Source: Palleronia aestuarii
Lineage (GTDB): Bacteria; Pseudomonadota; Alphaproteobacteria; Rhodobacterales; Rhodobacteraceae
NCBI RefSeq assembly: GCF_003253995.1
Contig: NZ_QKZL01000015.1
Location: 25,966-89,965 of the forward strand
Direction of reading: 5' to 3'
Length of the DNA stretch: 64,000 bases
The notes under the pieces are model-generated. The model was not told the DNA's origin. It was given only the letters and a program-made list of their open reading frames with translations, and ran no database searches. Position 1 is the stretch's first letter. Every line of letters begins with the position of its first letter. The position numbers and the translations under genes were made by a program. This document shows positions 33,554-42,595 of the stretch, piece after piece.

Positions 33554-33846
33554 TCCGGACGGGCGCGACGCTTCTCTGCCTCGCGATGGCGCCGGCCCCG
33601 GCCACGGCCCAGGTCGGCTGCCTGCCGCCGGAGGAACCCTTCGCCTACGAGCCGCCCGACGACGACCCCGAACTGCGGGCGCTGATCGACGAGCAGTACC
33701 AAGCCTACATCAACGGTACCGAGAGCTACCTGAACTGCCTGAACGACGAGGCGGTGCGGGCGCGGGCCGAGTTCCAGACGATCCTGAACCGCTACCTCCG
33801 GTATTTCGGGGACGAGGCCGGGGTGGAGTTCGACGTGCCGGGCTGA
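33550..33846 (+). CDS. Small secreted protein of unknown function
   Basis: 98 residues from TTG 33550, overlapping the TrbM-like stop by three bases. Signal peptide (TGATLLCLAMAPAPATAQ), then an acidic mature part with two Cys residues (VGCLPPEEPF and SYLNCLNDEAV) that could form a disulfide. Helical C-terminus EFQTILNRYLRYFGDE. Likely partners the TrbM-like protein in the periplasm. No family recognised. Confidence 0.7.
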   Translation: MIRTGATLLCLAMAPAPATAQVGCLPPEEPFAYEPPDDDPELRALIDEQYQAYINGTESYLNCLNDEAVRARAEFQTILNRYLRYFGDEAGVEFDVPG

Positions 33847-34256
33847 GCGTGTAGCATGAGGTCGTCAGACAATGCTGCCATTCGTCGACGCCGCAGCGAT
33901 CGGCGGCTTGGAGTCCACTTTACCTGATGCTGCGCGAACCACGAATGGCGGCTTCTGTGGACCTTGCCACGATTGCAGCATGTTGTTCTGTATAGCCCTA
34001 GACCTTCCTCTGCGTGCGTTCCGAAAGCCGAAGGGGATGCTATAGCAACGGCTGGTCTGTTCCATTCGCACGTTGCAGATAGCTGCACACCGCGCCGGCA
34101 AAGCAAGGTCGGGTGGCCTCCCATTCGTGGGATCACACACGCTCGGCTGGTGAGCGCTGCTGGCCGCCGGTCCGCATCGCGCAGCGGCCGGGTGAGGCCC
34201 GTGCGCTCGATGGGTCGCACGCTCCGACAGGCCGGCGACTGGAAGCAGCTTTTGGA
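33847..34256. other. 410-bp stretch without a recognisable gene
   Basis: Translations on both strands are Arg/Pro-rich and do not resemble any family I know. It leads into two gene fragments (FG-GAP and IS256), so it is probably degraded mobile-element debris. Confidence 0.4.
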
Positions 34257-34461
34257 TCAGGGCTCGAGGCCGTCGGACAAACCTGGCGATCCTCCTCCGA
34301 AGAAGCGGATGGCGACGAAGCCCCGGCCGGTGCCGTCGGGCATGGACTGAGCTTTCGGCGCGCCGATGGCGAGCTCTTCGAGGCCGTCCCCATCCACGTC
34401 CAAAGACACGATCGCATTGCCGAAGCCGTGCATACCGCGCTCGTCCAGATCGATCTGGCAG
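34257..34461 (-). pseudogene. Fragment of an FG-GAP-repeat protein
   Basis: The minus strand encodes CQIDLDERGMHGFGNAIVSL then DVDGDGLEELAIGAPKAQS and a following FFGGGSPGL. FG-N-I-DVDGDG-EELAIGAP is the calcium-binding integrin-like FG-GAP repeat. Only one or two repeats remain and the frame is cut at 34461 by transposase sequence on the opposite strand, so this is a gene fragment. Confidence 0.6.
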
Positions 34462-34462
34462 G

Positions 34463-34773
34463 CTGAGACCCGCGTCGATGCCGAGGCCGCCATGACGACC
34501 TTTGCTACGACGTACGGCGCCAAGTACGCCCACGCCGTCACCTGCCTGACGAAGGACCGGGAGGCGCTGCTCGCCTTCTTCGACTTCCCCGCCCAGCATT
34601 GGGACCATCTCCGCACCGCCAACCCGATCGAGAGCGTGTTCGCCACCGTCCGGCATCGGACCGTGCGCACGAAGGGCGCGCTGTCGCAGGGTTGAGGAGA
34701 CCGTGGCCGCAGTCCGGCCGCGCAAGCCCCGAAACGGCGAAGCTCATGGTCTTCACCCTGATCCGTGCCGCCT
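34463..34773 (+). pseudogene. 3' fragment of an IS256-family transposase
   Basis: The plus strand reads AETRVDAEAAMTTFATTYGA, KYAHAVTCLTKDREALLAFF and DFPAQHWDHLRTANPIESVF, the C-terminal Mutator-type transposase region with NPIES. The frame stops after KGALSQG, and the rest (ETAKLMVFTLIRAA) is in a shifted frame. Truncated at both ends and frameshifted. Confidence 0.7.
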
Positions 34774-34995
34774 AGAAGTCTTGGCGCCGTCTGTCGGGCG
34801 CAAATCAGTTGCCTCCGGTCGGATCCGATCGATCCCGGCAAACGCTCTCAAGATGTCCGGGCGACAAGCGGCGGACACATGCATTCCAATTGTTGTTGCC
34901 TCCCTTGGCGCAACGTCGCAATCTTGAATTGTAGGCAAAGGGGACGCGCATTTGGCGTGATACAGCCGCGTTCCGTCAGCGCGGGGGGCTCGATC

Positions 34996-37900
34996 GTGGC
35001 AGGTCTCGACATTCGAAATGCGGACAATCGGGCACTGAGACGCCTGCCGGGGATCGGAAAGGTCGGGGCTCGCAAGATTGAAGATGCCGTCAAGAGCGGT
35101 GCCGTCATCGAATCCGTTGGCGAGCTGGCCGCCATCGCCGGGGTGCGGCGGAGCTTCCTGCCCGCACTTGCAGCCGCGGTAGAGCTTAGACCGGACCGGA
35201 CCCGCCCCGAGATCGACACGCGGCTTCCAGTGGTCCGATTGCCCGAACTTAACGTGGTCGGCCCGGCGCCTACTTGGAACATTTTCCCTCACGAATGGAG
35301 TTTGCGCGCTGCGGCTCAGGGCCCCGGCACCGCAGACTTCGCCGGTTGGACGGTGGCTTGGGAATACGATTCACTTCGGGGCCGACGGCGGCTGACCGCA
35401 GATCTGGACGCCGATGGCGAAGTAGGGTTGACGGTGCGGGGCCAGGATCGCCCCGCATCCTTCGTCCCGGCCATGTCGGTTTTCGTCGCCGATGAAATTG
35501 GGCGCATCGTCGCGGAACGGCACACGACGCTGCCGAATGACGCTTTGCTGCGGATCCGCCTTCCGGAGACGCGTCAGGACGATCGCCTGCGCATCGCCGT
35601 CAGGAAAACGGCGGCCGACACGGATTCCGGTCTTACGCTGGATTGGGCCGTCACGCGTCGCCTCCATCCCAGAGGCACGGCACCGAGCGAAAGCGGGTCG
35701 GTCGACCTGTCCCGTGACAGCGAACTTCTGGTCGAGGCGCACTTTCCCGCGCAATTCGACACGATCCGGGCAACCGTCCGGACCGAATATGGCTTGATCC
35801 TGTTCGACGGAGATCTTGCGTTCGAAGCCCTCGCGGGCGATGACGATGTCGACGCGGGAGAGTCAATCGATGCCCGTCGTCTGACAATCGAAATCGCGCC
35901 GCCGAACGAGGACGCTTTCACCGTTCGTCTGGACGAGGATCTGCGGGTCGTCGCGAATCCCTACCTGTCGCATAAGATAAAGGCCTCCTTCGCGCTGCTC
36001 GACGCGTCCAGTTTCGATATGGTTTGGCGGGGCGAGGAGCGATTTGCCATCGATGTCGATGGCACCGCCCGCGTGGTGCTCCGGCACCACGGCGTCATCG
36101 ACGATCTGGCCGTGGAAGTGGAAGCGCCGACGGGCGAGATTCTGGGGCGGCTCGATGTGGACGCCGAGGCATTGCGCAGCGGAACCGAGCTGGTGGTCGC
36201 GGTTCCGCCCAAGGAACTGGTAGGTTCCGTCGGTGGTTTCGAGCAGCTGCCCGTCCGTCCCGACAAGGCGCTCTGCCGCCTCCTCGATCCGTCAGGCGAG
36301 AAGACCTATGCCGATCGGCAGGTCATCTTCTATCTGTCCCAAACCCCCAATCCAGGAGAGAGCGATTACAGCCCTTATCTCGCTGCACGCTCCGAGAGCG
36401 GGGGCTATTTCACGATCGACCTTCCGACGGGTCCGTTCACCGGCGCTTTCGCGCGCGTGGGCGTGGCACTCGACGGGGCACGTTTCGTCGATGTCGAGAT
36501 CAGGCTGGAGCGCGACACCATTACCTTCGAGGAAGGCGGTGCGCTTCGGACTCGTGAGGCGCTGTTCTTGCCGGGCCGAATCCTGCTGGTCGTCGCGAAT
36601 GACGAGGACGGTGGGCCGGGCGAGGATTGCGAGTGTTCGGGCCGGTTCGACAAGGCGCATGCCGTCGTCGACGAATTCAACTACTCGACCGTCGTGCGAA
36701 CCACGGAGCCGGCCATTCGCGGCTACGAGCTGCGCGACGAGGGCATGGTGACTGTCGCTGAGATCGCCGATCTGGTGCCCGAGGATACCGCAGGTTTTCT
36801 CGCGCGCATTCCCGATCGCCTGCACGGGAGTCTGATCGTCAAGGATATCCTGTTGGGGGCGGTGAACCGCAGCGGGGGCCTCGATGCCACCGTGATCGAA
36901 TCGGCCATTGCGAAGTCGAACGCACGGGCCCTGAAATCCGGTTTGGCCCTGCAAGACCGGGTTCGTGCACGCGGCCGCGCAATCCTGAACGCCGACAGGG
37001 AGATCGACTGGGACGACGAGCCGACGGTCTATCAGGCGACCAGCCTCGCACATGGCCACCTGCTGCAGTTCAAGCAGGAATGGATCGCGGACGGCTATTC
37101 GCTGGGCGACGTCGTCCATTCCCTTCCCCTTGCCCCGGGTCAGCAGAAGCAGATTGCCGTGATCGACTGGGAAAGCCGCGTCTCTGCGCGGCTGGACGAG
37201 AATCGCATCTCGACCGAAGCCGTCGATAGCACCCTCGATCGGATGCGCGATGTGAACGAGGTCGCCGCGGGCGTGCTGAAGCAGAACAGCCGGGGCGGGT
37301 CGTCATCCCGGGTCTGGGGGGTCGGAGGCGGAATTGGCATCGGAGCCATCATCCCGCCCGTCGGCGGACTTCTGGGCGTGGCGGGAGGCTACTCGTCCTC
37401 CAGTGCATCGTCTTGGCAGAACCATACGCGCCGTAACACCATGTCTTCCGCCCAGAACCTGCGCGACCGGACGGTGCAGTCCGCGGCCGCAACCCGTGGT
37501 CAACGAGCGACCGTGGTGCAGACCGTGCGCCAGGGCGAAACCTTCACGGCGACGACGGAGACGGTGTCGAACTGGAACCACTGCCATTCCCTGACCATCC
37601 AGTATTTCGAGGTCCTGCGGCACTACCGGATCGAAACGCGTCTGGCCTCCGTACAGGAATGCCTTTTCGTGCCGCTGCTCATGAAGCCGTTCGATCGGTC
37701 CAAGGCGCTGCGCTGGCGCGAGATACTGGAGGCGTCGATCCTGCGCCGTGACCTGCATGATGCTTTCGCGGCGATGGCGCGGATGGCGGTCGATCATGCC
37801 GGCAGCGATCTGCCGGAAGGCACCTACGCGGATGCGCCGCTCCACGGTCTCAACGGCGAAGTGACGATACATTTCCGCCTGCCCACGCCAACGGAGATCC

Positions 37901-40842
37901 TCGGCACGGACAGTGCGAAGTGGATGAAGACCCATCTCACGGCATGGAGCGCCTATAATCCGGGCCTCATGGCTATGGTGGACGATTTTCAGGAAGCCGA
38001 TGATCGCGGGCGCCATGCGCTGTTCGAGCGCCACGTAGCCCCGGTCATTGCCGGTCAGATTGTCGATGCACTGAGCTTTCGGGCGGTGATCGCGGATCCC
38101 GAGGGGACGAATGAGCGTCGGGTCGACCTGCCGCTCGATGCGACACTGGTGGGCGAGTTTCGCAACGACAAGCCGCTAACCGTGTCGATCCGCCAGACCG
38201 GAGCGCTGCCGCCTGATCTCGTTCGTGCGCGCATCCGGGCGATAGAGATCGAAAAGTCCGATCTCCTCGGGGCGGTCCTGAGCCGACCGGACAAAGACGA
38301 CCTTTTCTACCTTGACCTGATGCCCGTCGGATCCAGCGCGTTGGTCGTACGAGGTACGCTTCGATATCGGACCGATTTCGCGTCCGGGACGCTGTTCGGA
38401 CCGACGCGCATTCGCGACGACCTCCTGGACCGACAGGCGGGCGCCCGCGGTATGATCCCGCCACCGATCTACATACCGACGCCGATGTCGCGCAGCGAGA
38501 TGGTCGATCCGCGGAAGGAGGACGCTCGTCGGGACGCCGAACTGCTGGACCATCTGAACGACAATCTGGAATTCTACCATCAGCTCATCTGGCGCGGCAT
38601 GGATGATGCCCGTCGCTTCATGTTCCTCGACGGCATTCAAGTGGTTGACTGGTCGGAGACAACCGCGGATCGCTACCCTGATGGCGTGGTGCGATCCGTC
38701 GCCTCCGTGGTCGAGAACGAGGTCATCGGCGTTGTCGGTAACAGTCTCGTCCTGCCGGTGGCGCCAGGATTCCGGTTGGACCCCGGCGTGCGCGGCAAGG
38801 CGATCGATCTCTTCAGCCTTTACCGTCCTGATACGCCGTTCGAGCCGATCCGCGTCAGCATGCCCACCAGCGGCGTGTTCGCAGAGGCTGTGATGGGGCA
38901 TTGCAACAGCTGTGAGCGGATCGAGAACGATCGATTCTGGAAATGGCACGAAGTTCCGATTCCCAATGCCCCCACAGCCATTTCCGAGGTTTCGACCGCA
39001 TCGCGTGCCGCACCGCCACCAAATCTCGATCCCACCGAATACCCGTCTCCGCTGGTCTCGATCCAGAACGCGCCCAATGTTCCCGAGCCCTCCTTGGGGC
39101 GGGCCACGGCCGAGCTCTTGGGCAAGTCGGGCGTGTTCCCTGACGCAGCCGGTCTCGACCGCACGCAGCAGAATGCGATGTCGGCCTATTCCAAGCAACT
39201 CGACACGGCGAAGGGTTTCGGCGACCAGGCCGCGGGTCTCACCGCGCTCGGCGCCAAGCTCGATGCCATCATGCAGGCGCGCAAGAACAACCTGATGACC
39301 GCCGATGAAGCCGCGTCGGCGACGAAGGACGCCTTTTCCCAAGCTCAAAAGGCGTCCGACGTGGCGATCGACACCGCGCGCGCCGCAGCGGCGGGCGCAG
39401 CAACGGGGGGCAAGGGGGGCAGCACGCCGCGAGCTTTGCCCGGTCTCACACCGGAGGCTACGCGCGATCTGCTGGCGCAGACGGGGAGAGCAAAGACCGC
39501 CGAGCTGAGCGTGCGGGACGACGACGGGCAGTTCGACCTCAAGCTGGCATCAGCGATCGATGATCCCTTTCGTGGAATGGAGTCCGACCTGAGTGACGAT
39601 CCCCTTTTGTCGCGCTTCAATCCTCTCGCCTGGTCGAATCCCACCGAGGAAGATCGCGTCGCCGCGGCGCTGGACATCTTCTCCCGAATTTACGGTGCGA
39701 CCTACGCCGACCTCGACCGTCGGTTAGCCCTCTCGGTGGCCTATGCCGTTGAGCGAGACCGCGAATGGACTACACGGCCCGATGACGCGGCATTCGCTCA
39801 GGCCTATGCCGACAACCGTCATCCTGTGTCCCGTGCCCGGGGCCGATCAGAGTCGGAAGCGCCAGCCGCAAGATTGTTCGAGACGATCCGCGAACATGCC
39901 GGTGTCGGAATGCCGGCCGGCATGTACACGTCGGTTCCCACCGAGGACGAGCTCGATGACATGGCACCGAGCGAACGGGTGGCCGCCGTCCAGGCCATCA
40001 TGGCCGAGTACGGCGTGGATGAACCGCAAGCGAAGCGTCAACCTTGGAGTGCCGTGTTTCTGACGGCCTGTCTGAGACGCCTGGCGGCGCCTGAAGCGGA
40101 TCGGATCGATGCGAGCGACGGCTTTGCGCCCAGCGGCGCGCACCGAACCTATTTCATCCGCGGGTTCAGAAACGCTCGCCGTGGTCTACTGGACCGACCT
40201 TTCTGGACGAGCGAGCGCAGCGAGGTCCCGATTTCGGCCGGCGATCTGATTCTCAAGACGCGTTCAGGGGACTTGGCGACCTTTACTCGCCACGGCGGGT
40301 ATTCGGGACATTGGGATGAAGTCTCGGCGCAGTGGGCTGCTCGCTTGGACGCAGAGGCCGCCGGACAGACCCTGCCGCGCCTGTCCGCATGGGCACGTTC
40401 GCTGCATTCCGATCTAGTCGTGTATGTCGGACCGCTGGCTGCAGATACCATGTCCCCGCCTTCGGGCCGCTTCGCCGTCACTTTGGGCGGTAACACCCGC
40501 GATGTCCGGACCCGGCGAGCGAACACCGTCGGGATGAAAATCTACCGCCTGGATGCAGACGATGTGATCGAGAACGAGGTCGAACGGAACCTGACTGATG
40601 TGGTGACGATCGACACATCGTTCGCAGTGCTGCACCGCCCCACGCCCGCGCAGAGAGCGGCTCAGATCACGGCGCTCCACCCCGATCTCGTGGAACGTGG
40701 CGCCCGATCGCACGCGATTGATCGGGTGATCGATGAAGGTCGCGACCTGCGGTACCTGGACGACGGCGAAACACCAACCGACGAACCTGAGAACGAAGGA
40801 GATTTCCCGGAGGATGGAGGTGGCGGGACGATACTCGTCTGA
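34996..40842 (+). CDS. Giant 1,948-aa protein: helix-hairpin-helix N-terminus, DUF2272-like C-terminus
   Basis: Start at GTG 34996, after CGGGGGG; the frame is open to 34765 but that part is debris-like. Residues about 3-60 form a helix-hairpin-helix (ALRRLPGIGKVGARKIEDAV, VGELAAIAGVRRSFL). A long beta-rich part follows to about 620. A mid-region at about 700-830 reads AHGHLLQFKQEWIADGYSLG, VHSLPLAPGQQKQIAVIDWE, a Gly/Ser hinge (WGVGGGIGIGAIIPPVGGLL) and NWNHCHSLTIQYFEVLRHYR. Another block ends GHCNSCERIENDRFWKWHE. An Ala-rich linker leads to the last about 280 residues, which resemble DUF2272 (PWSAVFLTACLRRL, ISAGDLILKTRSGD, LHSDLVVYVG), a predicted NlpC/CHAP-like fold. No signal peptide or membrane helix at the ends. 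Function unknown; a secreted or injected polymorphic effector or structural protein is possible. Confidence 0.75.
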   Translation: MAGLDIRNADNRALRRLPGIGKVGARKIEDAVKSGAVIESVGELAAIAGVRRSFLPALAAAVELRPDRTRPEIDTRLPVVRLPELNVVGPAPTWNIFPHEWSLRAAAQGPGTADFAGWTVAWEYDSLRGRRRLTADLDADGEVGLTVRGQDRPASFVPAMSVFVADEIGRIVAERHTTLPNDALLRIRLPETRQDDRLRIAVRKTAADTDSGLTLDWAVTRRLHPRGTAPSESGSVDLSRDSELLVEAHFPAQFDTIRATVRTEYGLILFDGDLAFEALAGDDDVDAGESIDARRLTIEIAPPNEDAFTVRLDEDLRVVANPYLSHKIKASFALLDASSFDMVWRGEERFAIDVDGTARVVLRHHGVIDDLAVEVEAPTGEILGRLDVDAEALRSGTELVVAVPPKELVGSVGGFEQLPVRPDKALCRLLDPSGEKTYADRQVIFYLSQTPNPGESDYSPYLAARSESGGYFTIDLPTGPFTGAFARVGVALDGARFVDVEIRLERDTITFEEGGALRTREALFLPGRILLVVANDEDGGPGEDCECSGRFDKAHAVVDEFNYSTVVRTTEPAIRGYELRDEGMVTVAEIADLVPEDTAGFLARIPDRLHGSLIVKDILLGAVNRSGGLDATVIESAIAKSNARALKSGLALQDRVRARGRAILNADREIDWDDEPTVYQATSLAHGHLLQFKQEWIADGYSLGDVVHSLPLAPGQQKQIAVIDWESRVSARLDENRISTEAVDSTLDRMRDVNEVAAGVLKQNSRGGSSSRVWGVGGGIGIGAIIPPVGGLLGVAGGYSSSSASSWQNHTRRNTMSSAQNLRDRTVQSAAATRGQRATVVQTVRQGETFTATTETVSNWNHCHSLTIQYFEVLRHYRIETRLASVQECLFVPLLMKPFDRSKALRWREILEASILRRDLHDAFAAMARMAVDHAGSDLPEGTYADAPLHGLNGEVTIHFRLPTPTEILGTDSAKWMKTHLTAWSAYNPGLMAMVDDFQEADDRGRHALFERHVAPVIAGQIVDALSFRAVIADPEGTNERRVDLPLDATLVGEFRNDKPLTVSIRQTGALPPDLVRARIRAIEIEKSDLLGAVLSRPDKDDLFYLDLMPVGSSALVVRGTLRYRTDFASGTLFGPTRIRDDLLDRQAGARGMIPPPIYIPTPMSRSEMVDPRKEDARRDAELLDHLNDNLEFYHQLIWRGMDDARRFMFLDGIQVVDWSETTADRYPDGVVRSVASVVENEVIGVVGNSLVLPVAPGFRLDPGVRGKAIDLFSLYRPDTPFEPIRVSMPTSGVFAEAVMGHCNSCERIENDRFWKWHEVPIPNAPTAISEVSTASRAAPPPNLDPTEYPSPLVSIQNAPNVPEPSLGRATAELLGKSGVFPDAAGLDRTQQNAMSAYSKQLDTAKGFGDQAAGLTALGAKLDAIMQARKNNLMTADEAASATKDAFSQAQKASDVAIDTARAAAAGAATGGKGGSTPRALPGLTPEATRDLLAQTGRAKTAELSVRDDDGQFDLKLASAIDDPFRGMESDLSDDPLLSRFNPLAWSNPTEEDRVAAALDIFSRIYGATYADLDRRLALSVAYAVERDREWTTRPDDAAFAQAYADNRHPVSRARGRSESEAPAARLFETIREHAGVGMPAGMYTSVPTEDELDDMAPSERVAAVQAIMAEYGVDEPQAKRQPWSAVFLTACLRRLAAPEADRIDASDGFAPSGAHRTYFIRGFRNARRGLLDRPFWTSERSEVPISAGDLILKTRSGDLATFTRHGGYSGHWDEVSAQWAARLDAEAAGQTLPRLSAWARSLHSDLVVYVGPLAADTMSPPSGRFAVTLGGNTRDVRTRRANTVGMKIYRLDADDVIENEVERNLTDVVTIDTSFAVLHRPTPAQRAAQITALHPDLVERGARSHAIDRVIDEGRDLRYLDDGETPTDEPENEGDFPEDGGGGTILV

Positions 40843-41103
40843 CCTGACTGATTGGCGCGCTGCTCAGCGATTGAACGAAGGTTCGGCCCTCACGAGGCTC
40901 TGGAGCTTGATCGTCGAGACGCCAGGCCACTGGTGGTCTATTCCCGGTCGAAGACCTATGCAGCGATCCGGGAGCTGGCGGTGTATGGCAGAATGAACGG
41001 GCGATCTGGCTCCCCCGCCGAATATTTTTCTCGACATGTCCGTCTCGATCGTCGCTGGGGTCCACCGCTACTTCGTTTTGATGATCCACCGGGGCAAGCC
41101 GTC

Positions 41104-41340
41104 ATGGTCAAAAAGACCGACAATCCGAATTCGCTCAATTCGATCAAGGCGAAGAAAGTCGAAACGGTGCCCTCCGCACAAAATTGGGTGGCCGCGACAA
41201 TCGACGCGCATGGCCTCGACCCGACTTCCGACCCGCTCACGGAGGGCGTCATCAGACTGGCAAGCTTCATCGTGGGTTTCAACACACCTTTCCCGAAACA
41301 GCGCCGTGTCGATCTGGAACGATGGGCTATAGCCGATTGA
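41104..41340 (+). CDS. Hypothetical small protein
   Basis: 78 residues from ATG 41104: MVKKTDNPNSLNSIKAKKVE, SAQNWVAATIDAHGLDPTSD, GVIRLASFIVGFNTPFPKQR. The composition is protein-like and lies downstream of the giant gene on the same strand. The frame is open upstream to 40852 (another 84 residues, beginning near the giant gene's stop), so the true start could be earlier. No family recognised. Confidence 0.45.
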   Translation: MVKKTDNPNSLNSIKAKKVETVPSAQNWVAATIDAHGLDPTSDPLTEGVIRLASFIVGFNTPFPKQRRVDLERWAIAD

Positions 41341-41745
41341 AACCGGCCCTCCGAGCGGTCCGCAGCGAATGCCGGGTTCGTCCGCATAGTGTGATTTTAC
41401 GCTAGGCCCGTCGAGCGTCCGGACTGACGGACATCGCCACCCTGGCCTGATCCTCCGGCGCCGATCCCCACACCCGCCACTCTCCAAGCGCGGTTCCTCT
41501 GCGGACACGTCCCGCGGGCGGTGACGTCCCGCGGGAGAGAGAAGAGCGGGCTTCTTTCAGGATGAATGTCCGGGAGGAAGAGACGGGAGCGGTGCGCCAC
41601 GGCGAAACCGGACCGCAACCCCTTCCCTGACATCCGGGACCGGCCAGGCGGCGTCCCACCGTCCGGCCGAGGCCGAGCCTGTCGAGCAGGCTCAAGGGCG
41701 CAGCAAGACGCCCCCAAGGGACATCCACCACGAGCCTGAAAGGAG
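41341..41745. other. 405-bp GC-rich intergenic stretch with short repeats
   Basis: No gene seen. It holds a direct repeat of ACGTCCCGCGGG (two copies near 41507 and 41523, each containing the palindrome CCCGCGGG) and a hairpin GAGCCTG/CAGGCTC near 41675-41693. It separates the giant gene region from the accessory backbone and could be a boundary or promoter region. Confidence 0.4.
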
Positions 41746-41865
41746 GTGAGAACACTGGAAACCTACTGGCACGCGCGCCGGGCTGAAGCTTGGGCGCTGT
41801 TGAGGAAGGGCGGCCTCTCTCGCCGGATCGCCCGCGCCTTCCTCCTCCAGCACGGCACCGTCTGA
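41746..41865 (+). CDS. 39-aa basic small protein
   Basis: A strong AAAGGAGGTGAG leads into this frame: RTLETYWHARRAEAWALLRK then GGLSRRIARAFLLQHGTV and stop. GTG 41746 overlaps the ribosome site itself, so CTG 41755, eight bases after AGGAGG, might be the real start, which would be unusual. Helical and Arg-rich. No family recognised. Confidence 0.45.
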   Translation: MRTLETYWHARRAEAWALLRKGGLSRRIARAFLLQHGTV

Positions 41866-41952
41866 CGACGAGCCACGCCGCAGCCCCTCGCGGGGCTGCG
41901 GCACCCATACCGCATCCGGCGCTGCGGCGCCACGAGAGACATGGAGGCCCCC

Positions 41953-42201
41953 ATGCCCGATTTCACCATCCACACCCACCCCGTCCTCGCCGTCCCCTGC
42001 CCCGATTGCCGGGCCGCCACCGGCGCCTGGTGCAAGCGCCCGAGCGGTCATCGTGCCGCCGACCTGCACCGCGCGCGGAAGGAGGCTGCCGATCGCGTCT
42101 TCATTTCGCAGCATGGCCCCGACGCGACGATCCGCTTCGACGAGGATCTCGACCGCTGGCAGATCGAGGCCGCCGACATCTGCGCGCCTGCCGCGCCATG
42201 A
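41953..42201 (+). CDS. Small zinc-binding-type protein
   Basis: 82 residues from ATG 41953 with GGAGG upstream. The central motif VPCPDCRAATGAWCKRPSGH then RAADLHRARKEAADR carries C-x2-C, a third Cys and an HxxR stretch. This compact zinc finger is found in many small phage and plasmid proteins of actinobacteria and alphaproteobacteria. Its stop overlaps the next start (ATGA). Confidence 0.72.
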   Translation: MPDFTIHTHPVLAVPCPDCRAATGAWCKRPSGHRAADLHRARKEAADRVFISQHGPDATIRFDEDLDRWQIEAADICAPAAP

Positions 42202-42515
42202 CGCTCGCGGACTGGCTCGCGATGGCCTTTGCGATCCGGCGTCGCCGCATCTCGGCGGCGAGATACGCCGCGGAGGCCCGTCACCTGCGGGCCTTCCCGG
42301 TGGACGAGATCGACGTCGAGCTGGACGTGCCGCTCCTCGAGCACGTCCTGGCGGTCCTGATGGGGCCGCCGCACCATCATCCGACCGGGTTCGAACGGCC
42401 CCACCGGGGGGCGCGAGGCACGGCGCCGCAGACCCCGATCATCGTGGCGCTGGCGAACCGCGTGGCGCGGCTGCGCGCGGCGGGCGTCGGCGGCAATCTC
42501 CCCGCGTCCGACTGA
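42198..42515 (+). CDS. Hypothetical protein, coupled to the zinc-finger gene
   Basis: 105 residues from ATG 42198. The first half is basic and helical (LADWLAMAFAIRRRRISAAR); the second carries MGPPHHHPTGFERPHRG and TPIIVALANRVARLRAAG. No family recognised. Four-base overlap with the previous gene indicates joint translation; a hairpin follows the stop. Confidence 0.65.
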   Translation: MTLADWLAMAFAIRRRRISAARYAAEARHLRAFPVDEIDVELDVPLLEHVLAVLMGPPHHHPTGFERPHRGARGTAPQTPIIVALANRVARLRAAGVGGNLPASD

Positions 42516-42519
42516 TCCG

Positions 42520-42557
42520 AAGGCTCCCGGTCCCGAGAGGGAAAGGCGGCCTTTTTT
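42520..42557 (+). terminator. Terminator-like hairpin before ardC
   Basis: Outer AAGGC/GCCTT and inner TCCC-GAGA-GGGA, followed by TTTTTT. First of a series of similar gene-hairpin-TTTCGTGG-leader-gene cassettes in this region. Confidence 0.6.
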
Positions 42558-42595
42558 CGTGGTGGATTTGCACCCCGGAGAAAGGACCCGGACCG

